64,000 bases of DNA. It comes from Lactuca virosa (Eukaryota > Streptophyta > Magnoliopsida > Asterales > Asteraceae). Under the pieces are notes generated by a model, which was not told where the DNA came from, did not search any database, and saw only the letters and a list, made by a program, of their open reading frames with translations. The stretch is taken from NCBI GenBank assembly GCA_928212115.1, contig CAKMRJ010005745.1, positions 93,649,388 through 93,713,387 of the forward strand, read 5' to 3'. This document shows, piece by piece, positions 11,997 to 21,640 of this stretch; the first letter of the stretch is position 1; the number at the start of each line of letters is the position of its first letter. Both the position numbers and the translations under genes were made by a program.

Positions 11997-12643
11997 ATGG
12001 CAGACTTCCACCAACCAGGCGACCCTTTTCCCCAAACCAGGGAAATGGGGGATGGATAGTGGAGGACTAGGAGGAGGATCCGGATGAGATTGAGGAGGAG
12101 ATAGGCGAGGAGATTGACGATGAGGAAGAAGAGGACGATGATTCAAACGCCGAGTCCGAAGTCATCGACCCTCCTTACATGTCGAGGGTACCCGCGCATC
12201 GTTTGGGCCCCAATGGCCCTACGCCCCCTTGGGCCTACGACCTGAAGCGATGGAGCTGGCACCAGGGGCAACATCCACCGTTCGAGATAGAGCGAGGGTT
12301 TTACGACCTTCTCCATGGAGGGCCAATGGACCGAGCACTTCCTGTTATGGTTCGGAGAATTACCGACATCGGAGACTAGGTGCAGACGACAACCCATCGA
12401 GTCATGGAGATGAAGGCCGCCCTGGAGGTCACTACCGCATGCACACGGGACCTCGAGCGGGACTATTAACTGATGGAGCAGCTCAACGAGGATCTTACCA
12501 CTACGCGAGTAGAGGTAAGGGAGTACCAAGAGCTACATGCTGCTCTGGAGGAGAGGGTGCGGATTGTCGAGCACCGACTAGCCGAGCTTCAGGGCGCTTT
12601 TACCTCATCACAGGCATCACCAGGGATCACTCATCGTGAGTAG
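11997..12643 (+). pseudogene. extra ORF upstream of gag (acidic, coiled-coil-like), broken
   Basis: The first ATG after the leader starts MADFHQPGDPFPQT. A frameshift near 12050 moves the protein to a second frame. There a strongly acidic run (EEEIGEEIDDEEEEDDD, about 12086-12140) precedes a proline-rich segment (PAHRLGPNGPTPPWAYD). A C-terminal part of roughly 60 residues follows that is rich in Glu/Leu/Arg and looks like a coiled coil (VEVREYQELHAALEERV). The second frame has stops at 12068, 12377 and 12467 and ends at 12641-12643. It has no Gag, zinc-knuckle or protease motif and lies 410 bases upstream of gag. It is coherent enough to be a real former gene of the element, perhaps an accessory or structural protein. 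I cannot name a family. Confidence 0.6.
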
Positions 12644-13056
12644 GATTTGTCCTACCCACCGCTTGTTGTAGATTTGGTTATGGGTATGCGTTGGTGCTAC
12701 CCTTTTTCTTTTCTCTATGTATGTAGGATCGACCCTATGTTTAAGTGATTACACTACTCGCGGGGTCGTTATGCTGTCAGATTTTATCCTCGATGTACTG
12801 TAGACCTTTCAAAGGTCAATTTTCATGTATTATGTACTAAAGTCTTATCACTAATGAAACACATATGTGTTTTATTTTTGATGTTGTTATCCGCTATTTC
12901 TTATATATTCATTTTTATGTGGTAAAATAAGATTTCAATTGTATGTACAAAATGACATTCAACAATCACTATACCTGACATATATGAATACGATGTTCCG
13001 TTATCTGCATCATAAACTCTATCAAAAACTCATCAAATTCCACTTGTGGCAGAAGA
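12644..13056 (+). other. spacer between extra ORF and gag
   Basis: Non-coding, AT-rich toward the gag start. No structure beyond short repeats is visible. It may hold a second promoter or the packaging region, but nothing in the sequence proves this. Confidence 0.4.
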
Positions 13057-14229
13057 ATGCCGCCCCAGAGATTCATCAGACGGAATAACAACACAACAGC
13101 ACCACCACCGCCGCCGCCTCCGCCAGAACTGGATTCGGCCGCATTCCAGGCGGCAGTTTTGGCTGCAGTTACTGCAACACCGGCACATATCAACAACAAT
13201 GGCACAAACGGAGGAGGAAACAGAAATGGGACGGGCAGTTCCAAGCACAGAGATAACCAAGGACATCAGAGAACATGCACATATAAGGATTTCACCAACG
13301 CAAAGCCCAGGCCATTTCATGGGAGTGGAGGTGTGATAGCTCTCACCCGATGGTTTGAAAAGATAGGATTTGTCTTTGTAATCTGCGGCTGTCCTGAAGA
13401 AAGTAAGGTGAAGTTCGCAGCTTATACATTTTCCGACAGGGCCTTCTCATGGTGGAATGGCCATGTCAAGGCTCTAACTCTACCAGTAGCAAACTACATG
13501 GCGTGGGAAGACCTCAAAATCCTGATGCTTGATGAGTACTGCCCCAGGGGCGAAGTACAAAAGCTTGAACAAGAGCTATGGAATCTTAATGTAAAGGCTT
13601 CCAACATTGAAGTTTACATTTCCAGGTTCATAGATCTGGCGCTCTTGCGCCCGGGAATGATCACCTCTGAGAGCAAGAAAGTCAAACGATTCATCTGGGG
13701 ACTAACTCCCCCGATTCAGGGGAATGTGATTGCTGCCAATCCCTCAATATTCGACAGTGCCAAGCGCCTGGCGCAAAAGCTTTACGACCATGGAGAACAA
13801 AAGGGCACAAAGACTTCTGCTACTGAACCAAAGAAAGGGGATGATAACAAGAAAAAACGGGGAAAGAAGAGGAAGGTAACAAACTCAAGAGTCTGCGAAG
13901 AAGCAACAAATCGTAGCAGTTCACGCTGCTACCACTCCTGCTACACCAACACCAGCCGCACCAACACCTGCAAATCCATATGCTGGCTCTCTCCCAAAAT
14001 GCAATAAGTGTAATTTCCACCATAACAACACATGCCGAGATTTGCAGTGCACCAACTGTAACCGAAGAGGGTACACCGCTCGGTATTGCAGAGCACCGCC
14101 ACAACAAAACAGCCAACCCAACAATGCTGGAGCAAGTCAAGCATGTTACGGGTGCGAGGAGACTGGCCATTACAAACGAAATTGTCCCAAGGCCAACAAT
14201 CGGAGTGCAGGGGGAACAAGCAGAGTCCT
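13057..14229 (+). pseudogene. gag: gypsy Gag polyprotein (capsid and nucleocapsid), frameshifted
   Basis: Starts MPPQRFIRRNN with a polyproline run, then a retrotransposon Gag capsid domain. Recognisable stretches are KPRPFHGSGGVIALTRWFEK, AAYTFSDRAFSWWNGH, LDEYCPRGEVQKLEQELWNL and RPGMITSESKKVKRFIWGL. A basic KKKRGKKRK segment follows. The frame shifts near 13890 and the nucleocapsid reappears in another frame at 14040-14190. It has a first knuckle in which His is replaced (CTNCNRRGYTARYC) and a normal second CCHC knuckle (CYGCEETGHYKRNC). Gag would form the virus-like particle and package element RNA. Confidence 0.9.
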
Positions 14230-14827
14230 AGCAATGGGACAAGGGGAGGCTGTGCAGGATCCAGTGGTAGTCACTAGTACATTCCTCCTCAACAACATCT
14301 ATGCATGCATCTTATTTGATAGTGGGGCGGAACGAAGTTTCGTGAGTCATAAATTTTAACACTTACTCAATCAAAGTCCCCAAAAGTTAAACGAAACCTT
14401 CACGGTGGAAATGGCTAATGGGAAAACAGAAACAACCATCGACGTATTCATAGGATGCACGCTAACATTAAATAAACACTCATTTCAAATCAACTTAATG
14501 TCGGTTACTATTAGAAGCTTTGATGTGATCATCGGTATGGATTGGTTAAGCCTCCACCAAGCCGATATTATGTGTTGCGAGAAGGTCGTTCGTCTTCACC
14601 TACCCAACGACGAAACCCTAATTATCTACGGCGATAAATTCGGTGCAAACCTCCGTCTCATCTCGTACATCAAGGCACAAAAGTGCTTGCACAAAAAGAA
14701 CCAAGCCTTCCTAGCCCACGTGGTGGATAGACAGAAGGAAGAGAAGAGCATTAAGGACATCCCGGAGGTGCGCGATTTTCCAGACGTGTTTCCTGAGGAC
14801 CTCCCAGGAATACCCCCTGAACGATAG
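14230..14827 (+). pseudogene. gypsy aspartic protease
   Basis: Downstream of the zinc knuckles the frame reads ILFDSGAERSFVSHKF, the DSGA catalytic motif of a retropepsin (about 14310-14358), then a stop at 14357. After a frame change, 14405-14827 continues with FDVIIGMDWLSLHQADI, typical of the protease C-terminal part. It then runs into the RT N-terminal region (DIPEVRDFPDVFPEDLPGIP). It would process the Gag-Pol polyprotein. The stop at 14825 looks like CAG to TAG. Confidence 0.88.
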
Positions 14828-16401
14828 GTCGATTTTCAGATTGACCTGGTACCCAGAGCCACACCAATTGCCAAATCACCGTATAGATTAGCCCCTGCAG
14901 AAATGCAAGAGATCTCCAGCCAATTGAGCGAGTTACTAGACAAAGGGTTCATAAGACCGAGCTTCTCCCCTTGGGGAGCTCCGGTTTTGTTTGTCAAAAA
15001 GAAAGATGGTTCCTTTCGCATGTGTATCGATTACCGTGAACTCAACAAACTCACCGTCAAGAATCAATACCCTCTTCCTCGGATCGATGATCTATTTGAC
15101 CAGTTACAAGGAGCCAGTTACTTCTCGAAGATTGATCTAAGGTCCGGATACCATCAACCACGAGTCCGAGAAGAAGATGTCCCCAAAACCGCTTTCCGAA
15201 CGCGTTACGAGCATTATGAATTCGTGGTAATGCCTTCCGGTCTGACAAATACACCCGCGACATTTATGGACCTGATGAACCGAGTCTGCTGACCTTTCTT
15301 TGACAACTCGTGATAGTCTTTATTGACGGCATACTAGTTTATTCTCGGAGCAAGGAAGAGCACAGCCAACATCTGCGTCAGGTTCTGGAGACACTCAGAG
15401 TGGAGAAACTGTACGCAAAATTCTCCAAGTGCGAGTTTTGGATTCGCAGAGTGGATTTTCTGGGACATGTAGTCTGTGAAGAGGGGATACATGTGGACCC
15501 TTCCAAGATCAAACCAATTGAGGGTTTGGCAACCCTAAGAACCCCGACGGAGATCAGGCAATTCTTAGGGATCGCTGGTTATTACAGGAGGTTCATACAG
15601 AATTTCTTCAAGATCGCCAAGCCATTCACCGCTCTAACCCAGAAGGTTGTACCTTTCACCTGGGATACAAAACAAGGGGCTGCCTTTCAAACCCTGAAAC
15701 AAGCTCTCTGCAGTGCTCCAGTGTTGTCTCTTCCAGATGGAACAGAAGATTTTGTGGTATATTGTGATGCTTCCAATCAAGGGTTAGACTGTATGCTTAT
15801 GTAGCGTGGGAAGGTTATAGCCTATGCATCCAGACAACTGATGACCCATGAGGTGAACTATACCACTCACGATCTCGAGCTGGGAGCTGTGGTCTTCGCT
15901 CTAAAGATTTTGAGGCACTACCTCTACGGGACGAAGTGCACCATTTTCACAGACCACAAAAGCGTCCAACATATCCTGAACCAGGAGGAACTAAACATGA
16001 GGCGGCAGCGATGGGTTGAGATGCTGAATGACTATGAATGTGAGATCTGGTATCATCCAGGCAAGGCCAATGTGGTGGTCGATGCCCTAAGTAGAAAAGA
16101 ATACTCGGGTCACCGAGTGAGAACACTAACAATGACCATCCATTCCCATCTGGCTTCACAAATCAAGGAGGCTCAACTGGAAGCCTTGAAACCAGGAAAC
16201 CTCACAAACGAAGCTTTGCGTGGGATGGACAAGAACCTCACGATCAAGGATGACGGAGCCTATTACCTCATGGACCGGATCTGGACACCGAAGTTCGGTG
16301 GATTCAGAGACGTGGTCATGAACGAAGTCCACAAGACAAGATACTCCGTCCATCCGGATTCCGACAAGATGTACCTGGATCTCAAACAACATTATTGGTA
16401 G
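14828..16401 (+). pseudogene. gypsy reverse transcriptase and RNase H
   Basis: RT motifs in order: PYRLAPAEMQEI, GFIRPSFSPWGAPVLFVKKK, FRMCIDYRELNKLTVKNQYP, FSKIDLRSGYHQ (catalytic Asp, about 15125-15165) and FVVMPSGLTNTPATFMDLMN. The active-site loop is FIDGILVYS instead of FIDDILVYS, so a catalytic Asp is replaced by Gly (about 15325). RNase H follows with YCDASNQGLD, THDLELGAVVFALKIL and FTDHKSVQHILNQ. Breaks are stops at 14825, 15290, 15802 and 16399 and a 1-base loss near 15308. Most of the stops fit CGA to TGA, CAG to TAG or TGG to TAG. Confidence 0.93.
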
Positions 16402-17612
16402 CCAAATATGAAGGCAGAAATTGCTACCTACGTGGGCAAGTGCCTGACTTGTGCCAAGGTGAAGGTAGAGTATCAAAAGCCCTCGGGACTCCTTCAACAA
16501 CCAGTGATACCCGATTAGAAATGGGAACGAATAACAATGTATTTTATAACCAAATTGCCCAAGACGACATACTGATTGGATGCCATCTGGGTGATTGTCG
16601 ACCGATTGACCAAATCCGCCCATTTCCTGCCAATAAAGGAGACGTATAAAATGGAAAAGCTGACCCGAATCTACATAAAGGAGGTTGTGAGGCTGCACGG
16701 CATGCCAAAATCTATTATCTCTGACCGAGATAGCAGATTTACATCGCGATTTTGGCAATCACTTCATAGGTCGTTGGGAACCCAGCTCGATATGAGCACT
16801 GCCTACCATCCCCAAACAGATGGCCAGAGTGAGAGGACCATCCAAACCTTGGATGATATGCTTCGAGCCTGTGTGATAGAGTTCAACAAAGCATGGGATA
16901 CTCATTTGTCCGTAATCGAATTCTCGTACAACAATAGTTATCACACAAGCAGCAAGGTCGCCCCCTTTGGGGCCTTATACGGGCGAAAATGCAGATCACC
17001 TATCTGTTGGGCTGAGGTGGGGGATACTCAACTGGCAAAAGGGTAGGTACCAAACAACAGTCTTATTGGGCCCGATATTATAGGGAAACAACTGAGAAGA
17101 TCGTACAGATCTGGGAGCGACTCCAGGCATCTCGAAACCGACAGAAGAGCTACGCTGACAGACGACGGAAACCCCTAGAATTTCAAATTGGTGATCGCGT
17201 ACTGCTAAAAGTCTATCCATGGAAAGGGATGATACGCTTTGGAAGGCGGGGAAAGTTGAATACAAGATACATCGAACCATTCAAAATCCTTGCCAGGATT
17301 GGTCCGGTGGCTTACAAGCTGCAGTTACCACCAGAGCTTAGCAATGTACACCCTGTTTTTCATGTGTCGAACCTAAAGAAATGCTTATCTGATGAGACTC
17401 TCGTTGCCCCTCTTGACGAAATCGAGGTGAATGAAATTCTCCATTTCGTTGAGGAACCAGTTAAAATTATGGACAGAGAAGTGAAACGAACAAAGCAAAT
17501 TCGCATTCCCATTGTGAAGGTCTGATGGAGCGTCAAACTAGGACCAAATTTCATCTAGGAACGCGAAAACCAGATGATGCAAAAGTACCCCCGTCTCTTC
17601 TCTAGTTCTTAA
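16402..17612 (+). pseudogene. gypsy integrase with GPY/F-like module and chromodomain
   Basis: Remnant zinc-binding CLTCAKVK follows the RNase H. The catalytic core retains DAIWVIVDRLTKSAHF, ISDRDSRFTSRFW and QTDGQSERTIQTLDDM (D, D, E present). The C-terminus has FQIGDRVLLKVYPWKG, then IGPVAYKLQLPPELSNVHPV and a chromodomain (ILHFVEEPVKIMDREVKR ... WERENQMMQKYPRLF). The chromodomain identifies a chromovirus and in that family directs insertion toward heterochromatin. Stops at 16399, 16516, 17044 and 17523 and a frameshift near 17085 inactivate it. The reading ends at 17610-17612. Confidence 0.93.
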
Positions 17613-17651
17613 GGGCTACTTTCGAACGAATTTCGGGACGAAATTCTCTCT

Positions 17652-17664
17652 AACTGGGGGATGA
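17652..17664 (+). other. polypurine tract of gypsy element
   Basis: AACTGGGGGATGA lies immediately before the TGTCACAAC start of the 3' LTR. This is the expected primer for plus-strand DNA synthesis. Confidence 0.85.
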
Positions 17665-17729
17665 TGTCACAACTAGCAAATTAGGGTTGAGATTGTGATT
17701 CTTGTACGAAACAATATCCTCCATGTAAC
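17665..17729 (+). repeat. gypsy 3' LTR, first part
   Basis: The first 65 bases match 8769-8833 of the 5' LTR almost exactly (a few substitutions). The LTR is then interrupted by the copia insertion after GTAAC and resumes at 25225. Confidence 0.93.
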
Positions 17730-18511
17730 TGTTGGATTAGTGTCTTTGTCCATAACTATATTTGGTATGTACTTGACCTGATTGGCATGGTCCATTTGGG
17801 TTGCATGGCATCATGCATTTGGATAGACTAAAATGCGAGAAATAACACTTAAGTTTTACTAATATATTATAAGTTCTAATATATTAATAAGATTATTTAA
17901 TTAGTATTAATCAAGAATTAAGTTGGAATTAATTAAGTGATCAAAAGGAGACTAATTAAATATATGGGTTGATTGTGTTAATCATTCATACTTATATAGT
18001 GGGCTAATGCTCCATGGATTATCAAGTTGGGATAAAACCCATAGGATGCTCCATGGATGCTCCATGGTGTTTTTGTACCCATGGATCATGGAAATGAAAG
18101 GCCATGACAATTAGGGTTTACATGGTGTAACCCTAATTGTGACAAACTATATAAGCATCTTATTCTTGTCAAAATCGGCCACCATGAGAGAACTATGTGT
18201 GTATGGTGAGGGCTAGTCGATTTCATGAAATGGTTCATTTCTCTCTAAGTTATTCCAAGTGTATTTGATGTTGTGTGAACCATTTAAGGTGTCACACTTG
18301 GGGCACTCGGCTCGTAAGCATCAAGGAATCAAGCTACATAAAAAGGTATGTCTTCAAACTTGTTTTTATTACCCAAGTATCAAAGATTGTATGCTAAATA
18401 GGGTAATACCTTAGAATATTCATATTTGAATGTATAATAGAGAAACCATAGATCCAAGGTATTTAGGGTTGCATGTACACATAGGAGTGTTAGAATGCTC
18501 ATAACCCAACA
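17730..18511 (+). repeat. 5' LTR of nested copia element
   Basis: Begins TGTTGGATTAGTG and ends CATAACCCAACA, 782 bp. A TATA box (TATATAAG, 18148-18155) lies in mid-LTR. The 3' copy is the same length. Two solo LTRs of the same family lie reversed at 56490-57275 and 62985-63736. Confidence 0.95.
18148..18155 (+). promoter_or_regulatory. TATA box in copia LTR
   Basis: TATATAAG follows 'gtgacaaac' and is kept in the 3' LTR (about 24861-24868). The position about 420 bases into the LTR fits a U3/R promoter. Confidence 0.6.
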
Positions 18512-18512
18512 G

Positions 18513-18525
18513 TGGTATCAGAGCC
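18513..18525 (+). other. primer-binding site of copia element
   Basis: TGGTATCAGAGCC, one base after the LTR, is a perfect complement to the 3' end of initiator tRNA-Met. Confidence 0.95.
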
Positions 18526-18603
18526 TAGGCTTGTTTTCAATTATACTTGATGCAAAGTGCTGAAAAATGCTGAAAAAATCGATTTTCGGGCTGTCTGGGC
18601 ACT

Positions 18604-18667
18604 GGACTCGCCGAGTCCATGAGGAAACTCATCCTACTCGTCGAGTAGGTTCATACACTCGACGAGT
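18604..18667 (+). repeat. cluster of three perfect palindromes in copia leader
   Basis: GGACTCG-C-CGAGTCC (18604-18618), CCTACTCG-T-CGAGTAGG (18633-18649) and ACTCG-A-CGAGT (18657-18667). All share the core ACTCG-N-CGAGT, with different flanks that still pair in the first two. They lie about 80 bases after the primer-binding site. Confidence 0.8.
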
Positions 18668-19303
18668 AGGGCCCCCTGACAGCATCTTTTCGACTTTTAA
18701 GGCTGGAATTGGACTAGAATCTTTACCCTAAGCTGTTTTTGAACCTATAAACCTGTTTTTGATGTGGTAATGTTCATTCTAATCCAATTTCAAAGATAAT
18801 TGTCAATAGATTCATGTTTTGTATTAGTTTAAGGATTAGGCTAATTACATGAAAAAATTTGATTTGTATTATCTTGTTCTTATGAGTTGCTTAGATTAAT
18901 CGAAAAAGTCATGTGATAATGTGTTTTCAATCTAAATTAATCTAAGAGTTGATTCTAAAATGTGTTTTTGTAACTTGTCCTCAAGTTATATGAAAAGTCA
19001 CATTTAAGATTCATAAAACTCATAAAGATTTCCATAAGTTATGAATAAGGAAGAGTCACATTCTTTAATGGTTTAAAGTCTTCCATAACTTGTCCTCAAG
19101 TTATGGAACTTGAAGAGTTTTTTGAATTAAAACTACTTTAAATACATAAGTTATGGAATTGAATAGTTTTGAATAGTTTCAAAACTTGCCCTCAAGTTTT
19201 GGAATTTGAAAAGTTTTCTTTCATGAATACTTTAATTCCAAATTAAGCCCTTAGGATTTTAAAAGTTAAAATTCAACCCTTATACTTTATAATATTATAA
19301 GTT

Positions 19304-19353
<50 letters not shown>

Positions 19354-19355
19354 GT
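19304..19355. repeat. (TA)n-(TATG)n microsatellite
   Basis: A TA tract ends in several TATG units within the copia leader. It has no coding value. Confidence 0.9.
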
Positions 19356-19660
19356 ATAAGAGCAAGTCAGTCTTACCGTTAGTAGGCCTCATTCACGAAG
19401 CCAGTCTATAAGGGGGTATAAGGTTGTTGCCTATAAAATGGCAGCTTAATGGGTGTCCACTCTCATTCCACCGCTTCCTTGACTGGTGGAGGGTCGTTAG
19501 CCGAACGGGTAGGACAAGGACTATAATTCTCCCTTCATTAAAAGTATTAATGATAAATACTAAGTAACTAAACATTTATAAATTCCCAATCTTAGTTACT
19601 TAGGAAAATGTGAATTTGGTGCTAACCCATGAAATTACACTTTGCACCTTGCTTAAATTC

Positions 19661-19696
19661 GTTAGTGGAGCGTGTGTGGTTAACCGGCACACTAAC
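19661..19696 (+). ncRNA. 36-nt hairpin motif, copy 1 (copia leader)
   Basis: Seven outer pairs (GTTAGTG with CACTAAC) enclose a conserved core containing GTGTGGTTAACCG. Copies 2 (19744-19779) and 3 (22136-22171) share the core. Copy 2 changes both stem arms in a matching way, which supports a folded RNA. Calling it a structured RNA element is inference. Confidence 0.5.
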
Positions 19697-19743
19697 CTGG
19701 ATTTAACAAGGTAGGCAAAGGGTAAATTAATGTTTATCATAGG

Positions 19744-19779
19744 ATCGGTGGAGCGCGTGTGGTTAACCGACACATCGAT
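19744..19779 (+). ncRNA. 36-nt hairpin motif, copy 2 (copia leader)
   Basis: Same core as copy 1, but the outer arms are ATCGGTG and CACATCGAT instead of GTTAGTG and CACTAAC. The first four pairs are all exchanged and the fifth is a G-U pair, so pairing is maintained by double changes. Confidence 0.5.
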
Positions 19780-20143
19780 TAAGTGATAAATATTAAGGGT
19801 ACCAAGTATATTTGCATGGTTATTCACACCTTGTTTTGTGATCCTCGGCATCCCAGTCAAAAACCTGAGAGGGCACAATCGAGATTGAAACATGCCATTG
19901 AAAAGTTCAATGAATCTCAAAAGAATCTAGGAGTTTCAAAAACCAATTAAAACCTAATAAATTATTTCGTTTTTCATGGTGGAAATTGGTGAATCGTCAT
20001 TCACCTACCTTCAAATATTTTATAGCCTAGATTACGACATCCCTTTTCCAAGTTATACAATATTGTGTTGGGTCCTAGCCTTAATATTTAATATTAGGTG
20101 TTATATTAAGGACTTTAAATCAACTATCTTGAATATCTCCCAA

Positions 20144-20740
20144 AAGATGTCTAGTTCAGACATCTATGATCTTCCCAAATCTCTTGGAACTTCACTTCCT
20201 CCACCTCCTTCAATTATTCTCCCTAACCCACAAGTTCAAGGTCACTCTAGCCCTAATGGCAAGAAAGGTCTATGTGTGCTCACATCTTGGAGATGAAGTC
20301 ACATATTGACAAGCCGGGAGAGTTGAGTGTCAAAGTCTTAAGAAAGTTGGTTGTTCGATCACTTTCTAAGTCACATAGTGAGTTACCTCTGGGACTACTA
20401 TGTAGAAGACTATGACATGACCCTTAATGATCTTATCTATTTGCTTGGTGCTGCTGAATCAGCAATGATTTGGAGCACTGGTAAAGAAAATTTGATTAGT
20501 AGATCAACTTCCCAAACTACCATGGACATTGACAATGGTAACACTGGATATCTAGAAAAGCCTTCTCTTCCCAAGGAAAGGGATTGACCATAGTCAACTC
20601 GGTTGACCAAATGGTAAAGAGAAAGGCTAGTCTGAGATAGTCCAGTGTACCATTCCCAAAGAGTCCATATTTTTCTATTGCCAAAGGAAGGGGCATTGAT
20701 TGGGAAGCTGCCTAGTTACCTGAAAGATCATAAGGTTGAT
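20144..20740 (+). pseudogene. gag: copia Gag remnant with ruined zinc knuckle
   Basis: From about 20144 the frame reads MSSSDIYDLPKSLG, then GHSSPNGKKG. After a frame change it continues VRDYYVEDYDMTLNDLIYLL-like wording and GAAESAMIWSTGKENL (20395-20587). Near 20672-20715 a CCHC knuckle is recognisable as YCQRKGH-stop-LGSC. Its first Cys has become Phe and the Trp after His is a TGA stop (TGG to TGA). It would have been the particle-forming protein of the copia element. Confidence 0.7.
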
Positions 20741-21640
20741 CAAGTAAAGAAGTTTGACTCTACTTCAGGTAAAGTCCACTATCTAACTCTGTTAAGTTTT
20801 TATTCTGAGATTCTTATTACATGATGTGACTGGGTCACATGTTGATGTTTTAAGAATCAAAGAAAAGTGAAGAAACTTAAAGGAAGTATATGCTGATTCT
20901 GATCGTGAAGATGGATTTCGATCGCATGGTTCGGTGATCAAAATTTTGAGCTGTTGCTTAGGAGTTATGATATATTGCTTAGGAATAGATAACAACAAGT
21001 TTTTCATATGCTTTTGCACTGTAAGGATAAGTTTTTCCACAAAGTTTTAAAATAAAAGGAAATTTTTTGATTTCATTTATTCTAAGTATCCTTACAATGG
21101 CATTTGTGAAAAACTGTTGCTTATATGATTCCATTGATAGCAATATTGGAAAAATGGATTTGTTTTTTCATTTGTGGTAATGTCTAATTTACCAAATAAG
21201 GAAAGATTCTCATCACCCAAGGTTTCAGTTGGATAGAAACTTGGAAATCATGCAAGTTGTATAGTATGATGAATGATAATTTTCATCTTTGGAAAATTAA
21301 GATTAATTTCCGTTCACATGTATATGTGAGTCAAGTGAAGGACTAAGGGATCGAGTACACATTCTGGTGCACCGGTCAAGTCCACCACAAAAGATCTATA
21401 AGACTATTCGTCATGATTTACTAAAGTTTAGTAAATATGGTTATACTTACAAGTTTAAGTATAATTCTGAAACATTAGAAAAGTTTCGATGTATAGCAGA
21501 ACGAATGAGAAGAATCAAATTAGGCAGAAAGATAAAAGTTTCTCAAATCTGAAAAGATGGGAGAGTACTTTAGTATCAGGTTTTGTGATCATCTTAATGA
21601 TTTAGAAATCATATCACAATTAGTCCTCTAAGGAAATCTT
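20741..21640 (+). pseudogene. copia protease and integrase remnants
   Basis: Around 20815-20850 the wording LLHDVTGSHV sits where the copia protease DTGC(G)SHI motif should be. The integrase core is clearer: 21420-21545 reads FSKYGYTYKFKYNSETLEKF and LGRKIKV. In the next frame GEYFSIRFCDHLND and EIISQLV follow (21560-21630), matching the copia SDRGGEYLS...GI-SQ-TPP region. The first catalytic Asp segment and the final Glu are not readable. Heavily degraded. Confidence 0.65.

Noticed and set aside
12143..12529. 128-codon minus-strand ORF
   Set aside because: Antisense shadow of the GC-rich extra ORF upstream of gag; no motif.
16156..16758. 200-codon minus-strand ORF
   Set aside because: Antisense to RNase H and integrase sequence whose sense reading is unmistakable.
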